A DNA stretch of 64,000 nucleotides from NCBI GenBank assembly GCA_964023275.1, contig OZ029920.1, positions 3,463,438 to 3,527,437 of the forward strand, in the 5' to 3' direction. This DNA comes from Norana najaformis (taxonomy: Eukaryota > Annelida > Clitellata > Crassiclitellata > Hormogastridae). The notes under the pieces are model-generated. The model saw nothing but the letters and a program-made list of their open reading frames with translations. It ran no database searches and had not been told where the DNA came from. Below, piece after piece: positions 53,156 through 63,570 of this stretch. The position numbers were made by a program, and so were the translations under genes. Each line of letters opens with the position of its first letter. Within the stretch, counting starts at the first letter, position 1.

Positions 53156-55939
53156 CAATGTTATACACGTAACGAAAACGAAAGCTAAAACGAAAATGTT
53201 TAGCAATTCGTTCACGCGAACTAAAACTAGAACGAAAAAGAAATTGTGAACTGAAACTATATAAAAACGAAAATGATATGGTGTTGAGCTAAATAAAAAA
53301 GGAGAACGAAAAAGAGAATTTGAACGAAGTCCTGTGAATTATCATAATGTATTAACGGCGACACACTTTACGGCGCTGGTGACTAACACTTTTCTTTTTA
53401 TCAAATTTTCCGCCGAAGCACTTTACCGGCGCTCATGGCTAACTTCCTATTGTGCTGGTCTTTCGTCATTTCTCTCGTTAATTGGCGGCTATCGAAAGGA
53501 ACAATTGATTTATTGATTTTATTAATTATTCGTATACTAAAGAATTATTTTCATTATGCGTTTAGTTAAATTACTCTCAGGAAGAAAACGTGACAGTTTT
53601 GCATGGGAATACTTTGTTTATGAAAAGGAGCAGGATAAGAGTCGTTGTATTATTCTCAACGATAAAGGAAAACCATGCAGTGTTTGTGTTGCAGGTACGT
53701 ATTTACTATGTTACTATTTACTAGCAATTTTAACCAGTAGCAATAAGCTTAAATAAAGGAATGGCCTGCTTTCGCGCATCTATTGGGCTAGAAAATTCAA
53801 AATTCAAATTTTATTAGAGCTGGTCATTTGACCTAATTTCAGCGCATTCTTCTGCATCACTTTAAGGATGATTTTTTTGGTATATTATAGGTGAAAATAC
53901 AACAAATCTAAAAATGCACATCACCCGTAATCACGCAGAAGTGCGCACTTTGTTAAATAAAAAAAAAGAAGACAAAGCGAAAATTGGAAGAGATAGAATG
54001 TCAGTCAAAGCTGCGAGAACAGACTTTGGAAGATTGTTTTTCAAAGAAAATATCAATGTATCTTTCTGACTCAGTACAATACGAGGAAAGGCTGCTTTCT
54101 GTATCAAATATGACAATTGACACTGGGTGTCCACTAGCACTTCCTTCAAAGCAATGCAACGTACATTTGATTCAAAGTTTGAGCCGCCGTGCTCTAGAAC
54201 AATAAGAAAATCAATCGTGGAACATTTCACTGCTGGCAAAACAGCATTACTTCACAAAGTGAAAGCTTGCAGAAAAGTCACTATTTGCCTAGATGGTTGG
54301 TCAAAGAAAGGTTTCTCATGCTCCTTCCTTGGAATATCTGCTTGTTTCTTTGGTGTATTGTTGAACAAAGCCATTCATGCAACACTTGCTTTACACAGAA
54401 TACAACATCCACACACAGGCCATATGATATCAGAATGCTTGTTTGCTGCTATGCAAGATTGGGACATATCACCTGATAAAGTGATGCTAGTAGTCACAGA
54501 TAACGGTGCCAACATGGTCAAGGCTGTGAAGCTGCTACAGGAAAATATCGCAGAGAACGATAATTCAGATTCTGATGAAGAAGGCCAGGAAGCAGAACAA
54601 AGAGATGAAGATGAGATGGATGTATCACTACCAGCGGACATACCATGTCACCGAATACCCTGTTTGGCACATTCACTTCAGTTGGTTATTAAAGAGGTTT
54701 ATAAATCTGATGAATACAGTCTTGTACTTGCAAGTGCTAGAAATTTAGTTTGGAAAATAAGAAAATCCTCAGTGTGTGTTGTCTCTCATTGTTCAACAAG
54801 ATGGAATAGCACTTTTCAGATGCTGAAACGGTTAGTGCTTCTAAAGAAAACTTTAACAGAGGTAATGACTGAGATGAATAAAGATACACTGATGGCTTGT
54901 GACTGGGTGAAAATTGATGAATTAGTTGATTTGCTAGAACCATTTTCAGTGCAAACTGATTTACTTCAGACAGATGCATCCTCTCTTATTATGTGTAATT
55001 CCATCTCTGCTGGATTTACAATGCCATTTGACTGAATTCAAAAAATCTAAAGAATTAGCAAAAATGATGCTGGAAAATTTAATGAACGTTTTGAGATACT
55101 TCTAAATCCACACAGCCGAACTTTCAATCCAATACCGGCTGCATCCTGATTTTTGGATGCCACTGTTGGGATTTGCCTTTTGACTCCAGACATGGCAGGG
55201 CTGCTAAAAGCAGTTAAGTTGTACATAATTTTGCAGGCAAGCAAAGAAACTGAATCCTCAACAATAGGTGTTTCAACGAGCAGAAATAATCCAGGTGCAG
55301 GTCAAAGTAATGCAGTTACTTCTTCAGTGTTAACAAATTTCCAATGCTTGGCAGTAAAACTCAGTGAGAGGAAGATTTCTGGAAATGAGTCTGAACTTGG
55401 TAATGGTCAGGTAATTCAAAATCAGTTGGACCGATACATGTCGGAGATGGCAACACTTTCTGGAAACAATGCCTTTGCATTTTGGTCAGAGCGTCGAGTT
55501 GTTTATTCAAAATTGGCTCAAATTGCCGAAGATCTGATTGCAGCTCCAGCAAGCCAAGCTTACGTGGAACGGATTTTTTCATTATGCGGTCTTCTGATTT
55601 CTGGCAGGCGGAACAGAATGTCGAAATCATTAGAGATGCATGCATTTCTAAAACTAAATTGCAACATTTTGAAATAGAGAACAATGTTTAGATTACTTCA
55701 CTAGACTTACCTTGTTTTTAGAAATACATGTAGAACTGAAACTAGAACTAAAACTAAAACTTAAATCATTTTTATAGCAGAACTAAAACTAAAACGAAAA
55801 AGATTTGGAAAATAAAAATTGAAGTAAAACCAAATTAATTGTGCTGGGAAAAATAAAATTAGAACTTGAACTAAAATGATCAGACCTGAACTAAATAAAA
55901 ACTAGAATAAAAAAGATTTCCTGAACTGTAATAACACTG
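53156..55939 (+). mobile_element. Complete hAT DNA transposon, 2,784 bp
   Basis: The 5' end starts CAATGTTATACACG and the 3' end, reversed, starts CAGTGTTATTACAG, an inverted repeat of the hAT CAGTG type. The flanks GTCGTCGA (53,148-53,155) and GTCGTCGC (55,940-55,947) agree at 7 of 8 positions, the expected 8-bp duplication. Subterminal AACTAAAAC and GAACGAAAA words cluster at both ends. Between lies a damaged transposase gene. It inserted into the 3' arm of a B-type hairpin core. Confidence 0.9.
53556..55677 (+). pseudogene. hAT transposase, one intron, several frameshifts
   Basis: The N-terminus has a BED zinc finger split by an intron: exon 1 53,556-53,694 with FAWEYFVYEKEQDKSRC and CSVC, a GT-AG intron 53,695-53,890, then NTTNLKMHITRNH supplying the two His. 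The RNase H-like DDE core follows: CLDGWS, VVTDNGANMVKA, CHRIPCLAHSLQLV and STRWNSTFQML. The dimerisation region is near the end: APASQAYVERIFSLCG and RRNRMSKSLEMHAFLKLN. Frame changes are needed near 53,965 (an A9 run), 54,145, 55,010 and 55,073, with an in-frame TGA at 55,147-55,149. It cannot be active as it stands, but damage is light enough that active relatives may exist. Confidence 0.9.
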
Positions 55940-55947
55940 GTCGTCGC

Positions 55948-56345
55948 CTTTTTAACCTGAAATTCTACACACTAAACATGACGAGGTCTTTATTACTTGT
56001 GAAATTGCGATTTAAAGGTGTCTAAACGTTGCATAATATGTATCGTAATCCATGCTTAATAAAATCTAATGGCAGCCAAGGCTGTTAACGTCAATATTTG
56101 ATTACTCACCACTATGCCGTGTAGAAGAAGGAATTATGTTACCACCGTTTGTAGTAGTTCCTCAGTATAACGACATCTTATGGCATTAAAGGCCGTTGCC
56201 GTCGCCCTCCTCCTTCATCCAGGCTTGGGACTGGCACTACCCCAAAACACGGCAGTGGCGGAGTTTTTGTAGTTCCGCAGTTTAATATTAAACAGTGTAG
56301 CCGCTTTTCAAGGGAAACTTTCAGGGTTTTAAGGTTGTCCTAGAA
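55948..56345 (+). repeat. B module and A module
   Basis: A B site is at 56,012 with a degraded core near 56,060. The A module (GACATC/GCCGTCG) is at 56,155-56,263. 56,300-56,345 is the start of G (AGGGAAACTTTCAGG). Confidence 0.65.
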
Positions 56346-56840
56346 ACATTTCAATTAAGTTCTTCCTTGCGTCGCCTGTTGTACAGATTGTTCAATATAG
56401 TTTTGCACATATTCTAACTAGTTTCAGTTTCGATACATCGCTCCACAGCGAAAGTTTGCGCTTGCTAAATACGCCTGTGACTCAGCCGATATCTTCGCAA
56501 TTTTAAGAAATCTTTTTATGTTCCCACTTCAGCACGTTTTTAAACGACATTTTGCTTCTATGCTCTTGTTTTCCGTGCTTTAAAACCTTTAGTCGTATTA
56601 TAATACTTGAGTTTTTCTTCAGAATTTCTGTTGGCAAGTCTTGGCAAATCCGGTTTTTGGCCAGAAACAATCGTTATATCTGTTCCCTCACAGCCACGTT
56701 CAGTGAAGCCACACCGAGCCATAGCTGAATATAAGCCGCCATTACTGGTATGATGTGGGGCCGCTCTTACTGTAAATAACATTACTCTCTGTGTTAGCAT
56801 TAACACTTAGAATGAATTTAACCACTGAGAGGTCGTCGAA
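56345..56840 (+). repeat. Family F repeat, copy 3
   Basis: Shared with 27,290 and 51,060: TTTCAGTTTCGATACATCG, CAGAATTTCTGTTGGCAAG, CAGCCACGTTCAGTG, TTAACACTTAGAATGAATTT. Confidence 0.65.
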
Positions 56841-58588
56841 CCGTCTATAACTAGCGTCCTAATGAAAATAAGGTTTTTATAACACCGGGAAACAACGATT
56901 TAAAGGTGTCTAGGCGTAACCTGACATTTTTATTAATATACCGCGTTAACGGCATCTTATGGCTGACGTCACTTCCGAATGCCGTGTTAAATGCGGCTTA
57001 CGATAAAGGAAACTGGGAACTTTTATGGTGCTGCAAGATACGATTTTAAAGTGTCTAAACGCACTCTAATATTTTGTATTCTATTAGGTGTTTAATGACG
57101 TATAAATCCTTACCTCATGAGTGGATCTAAAAGCTGACAAAAGAAGCAAAGGGACATGTCAGCAAACCCGAACTTAAATTCGCAGTTTTCTAGTGAGCCT
57201 TTTCGATTCACGGTATTTTTGTGACCTATTTTTAGCACAATCCTGTAAACCATACTGGAGTCCAGTCAATGGCGTGGCTTCTAAAATAATCAGGTAGCGG
57301 ACCTTGACCGCTCTGGTTACCATCAATCCTCTTTTGCTTTAACTTATTGAAAATCAAATGTCAGGCAGCGATAGTGTTTGCAGTTGCTGTTTAACGACAA
57401 TGCGCTACATCAAAGATGATTAGCGGCTTCTTCCTCCTTTTTAATGGCGCCTTCGAACCGGCTGCACCCGAATAAAGCAGCGGCGGAGTTTGACGAGCGA
57501 TTTTCGGACTTTTGATTACTAACGAAGCGTTATTGGCGATTGATAGTAGTAGTTCGTCAGTTTAACGACAGCTTATGGCATTAAAGGCCGTTGCCGTCGC
57601 CCTCCTCCTTAATCCAGGCTTGGAACTGGCACTACCCCAAACAAGGCAGCGGCGGAATTATTGGCGATTGAGCAAAACGCCGCGTTTATTATAGTAACGG
57701 AAATTCAGATTTAAAGGTGTCTAAACAAAACCGAACATCATTGGTAGTATAATGGTGCTTAGCGCCATCTGTTGCTGCCAGGGCCATTGACATCGATCGA
57801 CCTTACACCTATTTCTTCGACAGCTGGGAATATGAGAAAACGATAAGGACATGGCGTGGGAAGAAGCGATTTACCAGTTAAACGAGTTAAATACTGCTTG
57901 TAGTATTGAGCGTTTAGCGACATCTTGTGGCTTCAAGGCCTGTTGACGTTGACCTCGCCTCAGCTCACTCTCCCAGGCTTTAAGAGAACAGTTGGAATAT
58001 AGCAGCAGAACAGGTGAGTCTAAGGTATGATAACGTCAGACGACTTCAAAGGCCGTTGGCTGCAATGACGAAGCTTCTTTTGTTATTTTTTTCTATTTCA
58101 GTTGTCTTAAGAATTTTCCTTCTTTCTTTCCTGGTACTAATTTTTGTTTGATTGCTCTTTAGACGCTCTTTCTTTGTAATTGGTATTGCTCATAATGAGC
58201 ATCTGAGTCGTTGTTGTTGATAGCAGTAGCGTTGTTTTTGAATTATATTGAATTGTCTGCAATGCTGCTCTTCACTTTCTATCTTTTGATTTAGCGTCGT
58301 GGTTTACAATATATTAGAGTGCGTTTGGACACCTTTAAATCGCATTTGTTTCTTTTATATAGTCGAATAATTGTCTGTGGTTTTCCTCTAAACGACACGA
58401 GTAAATGTTCTAATGGGCGTTTAACGACATCAGATTTGCTTTTTTATTTCATTTAATAATTAAAAGCACATACAAGTTCAGTAAATCTGTTTAACGACAT
58501 CATACGGCATCAAAGGCCGTTTACATCTCCCTCCTACTTCACTCAGACTTCGGACTGACACTATCCGACTAAAGGCAGTGTCGCAGTT
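56840..58588 (+). repeat. A and B modules
   Basis: B sites at 56,902, about 57,045 and 57,712; a reversed one at 58,330. Cores near 56,945, 57,755 and 57,915. An A2-like hybrid at 57,385-57,495, A modules at 57,559-57,660 and 58,488-58,588. 58,060-58,310 is not recognised. Confidence 0.6.
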
Positions 58589-59997
58589 ATTTATTTTTTA
58601 TTTAGCGTATGCAGTTCGCGCTAAGCCAGCATGCAGCAGCCTCATCAGCAACATGGAGTGCGGATAGACCGCCCGGGAAACTAGTTATTGTACAGACATC
58701 AACAATGTGGGACATTGTTTGGATTTCTCCACAGCTGCAGAAAGGGGAGGTAGCCTGCTTCCATCGAACCTGATTCGCCGCACAGCGGCCCTGACCGGTT
58801 CTGAATTGGTTCAGAGTAGACCAGAGGCGACGTGGCAAGGTGAAACCAGGGGGCCAGACAGATGGCACGGACACGAGGGAATGGTTTACAACATCAGTTG
58901 CAGACCACTCGGAACTCCAGACCGAATTAGCCGTCATGTCCACTGGTGAGTTCAGCCACACAGGCCGTCTCGACGGTAGACGCACAGTTGGATGGAGTGC
59001 GATATCAGCGTTCAGCGGGAGACTGTCATTCAGTTGGACTTTAGCGAGTAGTCTCGCCGTCGCCTCCTGTCTTCTGAGATGTGGTGGAGGGATGTTACAT
59101 AGGACCGGAAGCCACGGCAGAGGGGTGGGACGAAGTGTGCCGGAGATGATACGCATTGATGTGTTCAGCTCTACGTCAAGCAGATGCGTGTGGCTTGAGC
59201 GAGCCCAGACAGGTGCACAATACTCAGCTGTTGAGTAGCACAGGGCCAGTGCTGAACTGCGCAGGGTCTGGGCATTGGCTCCCCAGCTTGAGCCGGCAAG
59301 TTTGCCTAGAAGGTTGTTACGAGTACCAACCTTGGCCGCTGTTTTCTTCATGTGCTCGTGATAAGTCAATGACCTGTCCAGGGTCACACCCAGGTATACC
59401 GGGTACGGCTCATGTCTGATGTGCTGCCCGTGGAGGTAGATTCTCAGCTCTCGATTGGCCTGAGCATTGTAGAGATGAAAGGCGCAGGAGACTGTCTTGG
59501 TTACACTCGGTTGGAGTCGCCACATCTTAAAGTACCCTACCAACCGCTCAACGTCCGCGTTCAGCACCTCTTCCACTTCCTCCAGAGTTTTACGTTGCAC
59601 CCCCAGGGCGATGTCATCAGCATACGCAAATTTACGAGATTGCGTTGTTGGGAGGTCATTGACATAGATGTTGAAAAGGCATGGTGATAAGACCGAGCCC
59701 TGGGGGAGCCCATTGAGTTGGATTCTCCACGAGCTGATCCTGTCGCCCAGGTGCACCCGAAAACGTCTGTTTCTGAGGAAGACCACTATCATCTCCGTGA
59801 ACCACGTTGGGAATGCCTTTGAGATCTTCAGCAGCAGCCCCGTGTGCCAAACAGTGTCGAATGCTGCTGTGAGGTCCAGGAAAACGGCTCCAGTTTTGAG
59901 GTTGTTCTGGAAGCCGTTTTCGATGTACGTTGTGAGGGCGAGGACCTGGTCACATGTGGAGCGGCCCTGCCTGAAGCCAGCTTGCAGTGTCGCAGTT
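58575..59997 (-). mobile_element. 5'-truncated LINE insertion with 14-bp target-site duplication
   Basis: GCAGTGTCGCAGTT occurs at 58,575-58,588 and 59,984-59,997, bracketing the element (58,589-59,983). The 3' end is a short A-rich TAAATAAAAAATAAATAA. The target is the end of an A module (CTAAAGGCAGTGTCGCAGTT). The long duplication is perfect and the frame open, so it is among the youngest insertions here. Confidence 0.9.
58602..59981 (-). CDS. LINE reverse transcriptase, partial (Jockey-like), open frame
   Basis: 459 codons are open with no stop from the truncation point to TAA at 58,602-58,604; an internal ATG is at 59,792. In order: AGFRQGRSTCDQVLAL, motif A FLDLTAAFDTVW, motif B GLPQGSVLSP, the catalytic FAYADDIAL, thumb blocks LGVTLDRSLTYHEHMKK and CAPVWARSSHTH, and a C-terminal RTGQGRCAANQ with a CxCx7Hx4C zinc-knuckle-like motif. 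This is the layout of Jockey-type LINEs. The endonuclease and the first RT blocks are missing, so the copy cannot move on its own. No promoter is visible. Confidence 0.85.
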   Translation of the reverse strand, partial: AGFRQGRSTCDQVLALTTYIENGFQNNLKTGAVFLDLTAAFDTVWHTGLLLKISKAFPTWFTEMIVVFLRNRRFRVHLGDRISSWRIQLNGLPQGSVLSPCLFNIYVNDLPTTQSRKFAYADDIALGVQRKTLEEVEEVLNADVERLVGYFKMWRLQPSVTKTVSCAFHLYNAQANRELRIYLHGQHIRHEPYPVYLGVTLDRSLTYHEHMKKTAAKVGTRNNLLGKLAGSSWGANAQTLRSSALALCYSTAEYCAPVWARSSHTHLLDVELNTSMRIISGTLRPTPLPWLPVLCNIPPPHLRRQEATARLLAKVQLNDSLPLNADIALHPTVRLPSRRPVWLNSPVDMTANSVWSSEWSATDVVNHSLVSVPSVWPPGFTLPRRLWSTLNQFRTGQGRCAANQVRWKQATSPFCSCGEIQTMSHIVDVCTITSFPGGLSALHVADEAAACWLSANCIR

Positions 59998-59999
59998 GA

Positions 60000-60240
60000 T
60001 GGAGCGTATAAGATTTACGTACTAAAAGCGTTACAGGTTTTTAAGGAACAGCCAAGTATTTTTAGTATTATTCATTGCTTAACGCCCATCTTGTGGCCGT
60101 TAGAGCCGATAACGTTAACCTTATCTTAAAGGAAAGCACCAGAGAAACTTCGTTAACCACTGCAGCGAAATGAAGGCTAAATATATAGCGTTGAAGAAAG
60201 CGAATTAAAGGTGTGGGACAATTTGACTCAATCTCTCCAC
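60000..60240 (+). repeat. B modules
   Basis: A core at about 60,078-60,112 and a B AAAGGTGTG site at 60,207 with TATATAG at 60,182. Confidence 0.55.
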
Positions 60241-60480
60241 TCAACGTGTACGCGATATATGCGTGAGGATGCCGGTTCGCGGCAATGTCGTGGCTATATT
60301 TCAGATTTAAATCTTGGGCTAGCACGGTCCGTACAAGTGGGGCCTTAAATGGCGTGGGGTCCATTCAAACGGGCAGTGGTAGCGAAGGGTCTCACCCAAT
60401 CAATTCATTGCAAAATGAACAGAGTCGAAGTCATATAGTCGCTATAGAAAAACGCGTATATTGAGATTTAGTTTCTGTTT
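60240..60480 (+). mobile_element. SINE S1 copy
   Basis: The B-box-like GGTTCGCGGC is at 60,276-60,285 and the A box is lost. The body (ATTCAAACGGGCAGTGG) ends near 60,440. Confidence 0.6.
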
Positions 60481-60523
60481 TAGAAAGATGGTGATATTCG
60501 AATCCATTATTAGATATGTTAGT

Positions 60524-60698
60524 CAGTGGCGGATTTAGCTATTGGTTTAGGTTTTGTGGGGGATTTGCCCCCAGCACCTCTCTTGGTTATAAGCCGGAGC
60601 CCTCAGACCAGACCATTGCATGGTGGACTACCGGAATATGGCTTCCCTCTTGAAATACTCTCGAACCCCCAACGCAAGCAATCCTGGAGCCGCCACTA
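60524..60698. mobile_element. hAT-like MITE, copy 2
   Basis: CAGTGGCGGATTTAG at one end and GGAGCCGCCACTA at the other. Flanks ATGTTAGT and TTGTTAGC agree at 6 of 8. The surroundings on both sides align with 44,330-44,830. Confidence 0.6.
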
Positions 60699-60699
60699 T

Positions 60700-61465
60700 T
60701 GTTAGCATGAATACATGCAATTTAAATGCGTAACAAGAAAATATAAGTCTATTCTTACACATCTCTAAATCAATTTTTAGGAAAGTATGTTTATCTCTTT
60801 CGATTTGATCGCGGGATTAATTCAAATCATTGAACACCTTTAATTCGTTTTCTTCCATGCTATTTAAACTTTTTCGGCAATTTGGTGCGTTCAGTGAAGG
60901 TGGTAAGTCGTCCTTAAGTCGACATTAACGGCTCTGGCAGCCGCAAGATGTCATTAAACACTTCATAATAATATAAAATACTTATCCGTATTTGGTACCT
61001 TTAAAACGTGTTACTTTTCAGGTATGATTATTTTATTATTTTCCAATAAGATAAATGCTTTATCTCAACACTTTTAGAGATTTATTTTTATAAATTAATA
61101 TTTAACAGCGTCATTAAACAGAAATTAAATGTAAATGTACAGGCCATATTATGTAGCGACTTATGGCCTCAAACCTGCTGATTTTGCAATGAATTGATCG
61201 TGTGAGATCCTTCACCACCGCTGTAAGTTTGAATGGGCGCCGGCCATTTAAGGTCCCCGTGGAAATACTACACATATAGTACTCAACTTACAGGTACTAT
61301 TATTATTACCAGTATCGAGTGTTTAACGACATCCTACGACTGCGACGAAGACCGTTCTCCTGGATTTTTCAATGCACAAGCGACATCTCTTGACCGGCAG
61401 GGCAATGACATCGACCTTACATTACTGTCAGTAGCGAACCAGAAAGACATTTCCAAAAAAACGAT
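60700..61465. repeat. Reversed B module, S1 fragment and A/B cores
   Basis: 60,720-60,980 aligns with 44,570-44,830, with a reversed B core at about 60,830. A reversed S1 fragment lies at 61,150-61,255. A plus-strand core is at 61,318-61,355. Confidence 0.55.
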
Positions 61466-61830
61466 AATTTTATTTATTCGTTAAAAGCACTAGTAATACG
61501 TGAGAGTTCAGTAAATCTGAATCCGAGTTGCGGTTCTGTTCGTTGTAGAGGCCGTTGAAGCTGACCTTGTCACAGCAAATGGTAGCCAGTGAAACTAGCG
61601 AAACTAACATTTTAGCGACATCTTGTGGCATCAACGGCCGTTTACGTCCAATCAGTACACCTCCATCGTATTACATTTTTCAGGAAAATTAGCAGGACAA
61701 TTATAACATTAGTAATAAGGGATTTAAAGGTGTCTAAACGTAACCTAATATTTTGTATACTAATGGAGTATTTAACGACATCTTCTGACTGACATCGCTG
61801 GTGACGTCAACATCACGATACCTTGTGTAA
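61465..61830 (+). repeat. Family H copy with B site
   Basis: TTTATTTATTCGTTAAAAGC, AGTTCAGTAAATCTGAATCC, a hairpin core (61,615-61,655), a B site at 61,725 and the GACATCGCTGGTGACGTC core. Confidence 0.65.
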
Positions 61831-62745
61831 ACTCCTACATAGAGTAGTTAATAGCGCGTTAACATCTCCTCAGTTTAACGACATATTACAGCATCAAAGG
61901 TCGTTGACGTCGTCCTCCTCCTTTATCCAGGCTTGGGACTGGCACTACCCTCAAACGAGTCAGCGGCGGAGTTAAACCAGCGATTAAATGAAAATCAGGA
62001 TTTTTTAACGCCGGAAAACAGCAATTTAAATTTGTCTAAGCGTAACCTTTTTGTTATTTCAAGTCTTCAACGATATCTTATTGCTGGCGTCTATCATATG
62101 TTATCAACATAAGTACGCAACTTGTTTGAATCACTGACGATTAAACGAAAACAAGGGTTTATATAGCTTCTGAAGACGCGTTTTAAAGGTGTCGAAACGT
62201 ACTCTAATATTTTGTATACTATTGAGTTTTTAAAAGACGCAGTACATATTACTTCATTAGTGGATCAAGAAATTTTCAAAGGACAAGAGGCATGTCAGCA
62301 GACCCATACTTAAAAGGGCAGTTTTCTGGATTTTTTTTTAGTTTTTGGGTATTTTGATGATCAATTTTTTTACTTCACAGTTTTAATGATCGACCATCAT
62401 GCAAACGAGGCTTGGGGCCGAAATCAATGTCGTAGGCTCCCAAAAGAACTCGAATGGTGGATCATGATCGAATTGGCTGCTCTAAAGCCGCTTTTGCTTT
62501 TCCTTTCAGACGAGCACGTGCCAAGCTCCGTTCTTTTTTAACACTGTTGACATTATCTTCACCATACCTTTGGTGAGCCTCCAGCTTGTTTCAGTTAACA
62601 GCATAGTAGTAGTTCAGTTTAACGACAGCTTATGGCATCAAAGACCATTGACGTTGCCCTCCTCCTTTATCCAGGCTTGGGACTGGCACTACCCCGAAAC
62701 TAGGCAGTGGCGGAGTTAGTTAACAGAATTGATGGTATACGTGCT
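61830..62745 (+). repeat. A and B modules
   Basis: A modules at 61,870-61,973 and 62,612-62,718. B sites at about 62,025 (degraded) and 62,187. 62,250-62,600 is the GGCATGTCAGCAGA section and unassigned sequence. Confidence 0.6.
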
Positions 62746-63350
62746 TATCAAGGAAAAGTCTCAATGTTTCAAAGGTGTCTTAGAACCATTTCAACTAGAG
62801 GTAAACTCTAGTGGGAATTTGTAAATGCGAGTGCATAAATGATTAAGAAAACATGCTTATCACAAATACAAATCAGTTGGAGGACTTGTCAATGAAGGGT
62901 TTAATAAATGCACTGGTTGGTAGGCTAATAGGTTTATACACGTCTCCTTTTAACTTCATAACACCTGCATTGTCTAGCGATATGCTAATCATAGCCCTGG
63001 AAATAGAAGCCTATTAGGTCTACCTAAGTAGTTTCATGGCTTCTAGTAACAATAGCCACAATATTAACATTAAAATTAACATTAGGACTAACAACAACAG
63101 TCCATTAGTTAGTAACGTTGGCCGTATAGGGGCTTTTCAAGGGAGACTTTCAGTGTTTCAAAGGCGTACTAGAACCATTTCCGCTATCGATAAACACTGC
63201 ATGGAATTTATACATAATTGATTAAGATAACATGCTTAGCATTATTATAAATGTGTGGAAGGGTTCGCTTTGCCAATTAAGGGGAGAATAAGTGAGCTGG
63301 TTGGTAGGTTAACAGCCCTATTCACGTCAAGTTAAAATTTCATAGAATAA
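62745..63350 (+). repeat. Family G, one longer and one partial copy in tandem
   Basis: The G order starts at 62,748 (TTTCAAAGGTGTCTTAG) and again at 63,132 (TTTCAAAGGCGTACTAG). The two are about 380 bp apart and both retain CTGGTTGGTAGG. The second core has a C in place of T (AAAGGCGT). Confidence 0.65.
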
Positions 63351-63570
63351 TGGTTAACGGGGCTGTAGTCGGCTATTGCGATATTCACATACCACTGAAA
63401 TTTCCTGCATTAAAGCGGGACCGGCCAGCTTCTATGCACATAAGCGAATTATACATTTATCTGTTATGCACTTAGGACTGTATATAAAACTATGATTGAG
63501 AGGCGACCTTACTGAAACCTGCAAAATTTTACATGGACTCTAGAATAAAGACGAGCAAACCTTCTCCAGA
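63350..63570 (+). mobile_element. LTR-like family L, 3' portion, with intact TATA
   Basis: GCGGGACCGGCCAGCTTC, CATAAGCGAATTATAC, a TATA-like CTGTATATAAAAC at 63,478-63,490, TTACTGAAACCTGC, and AATAAAGACGAGCAAACC (63,545). TATA to AATAAA is about 62 bp. Confidence 0.6.

Noticed and set aside
58707..59687. Plus-strand proteins opposite the LINE
   Set aside because: Antisense frames; the minus strand has clear reverse-transcriptase motifs.
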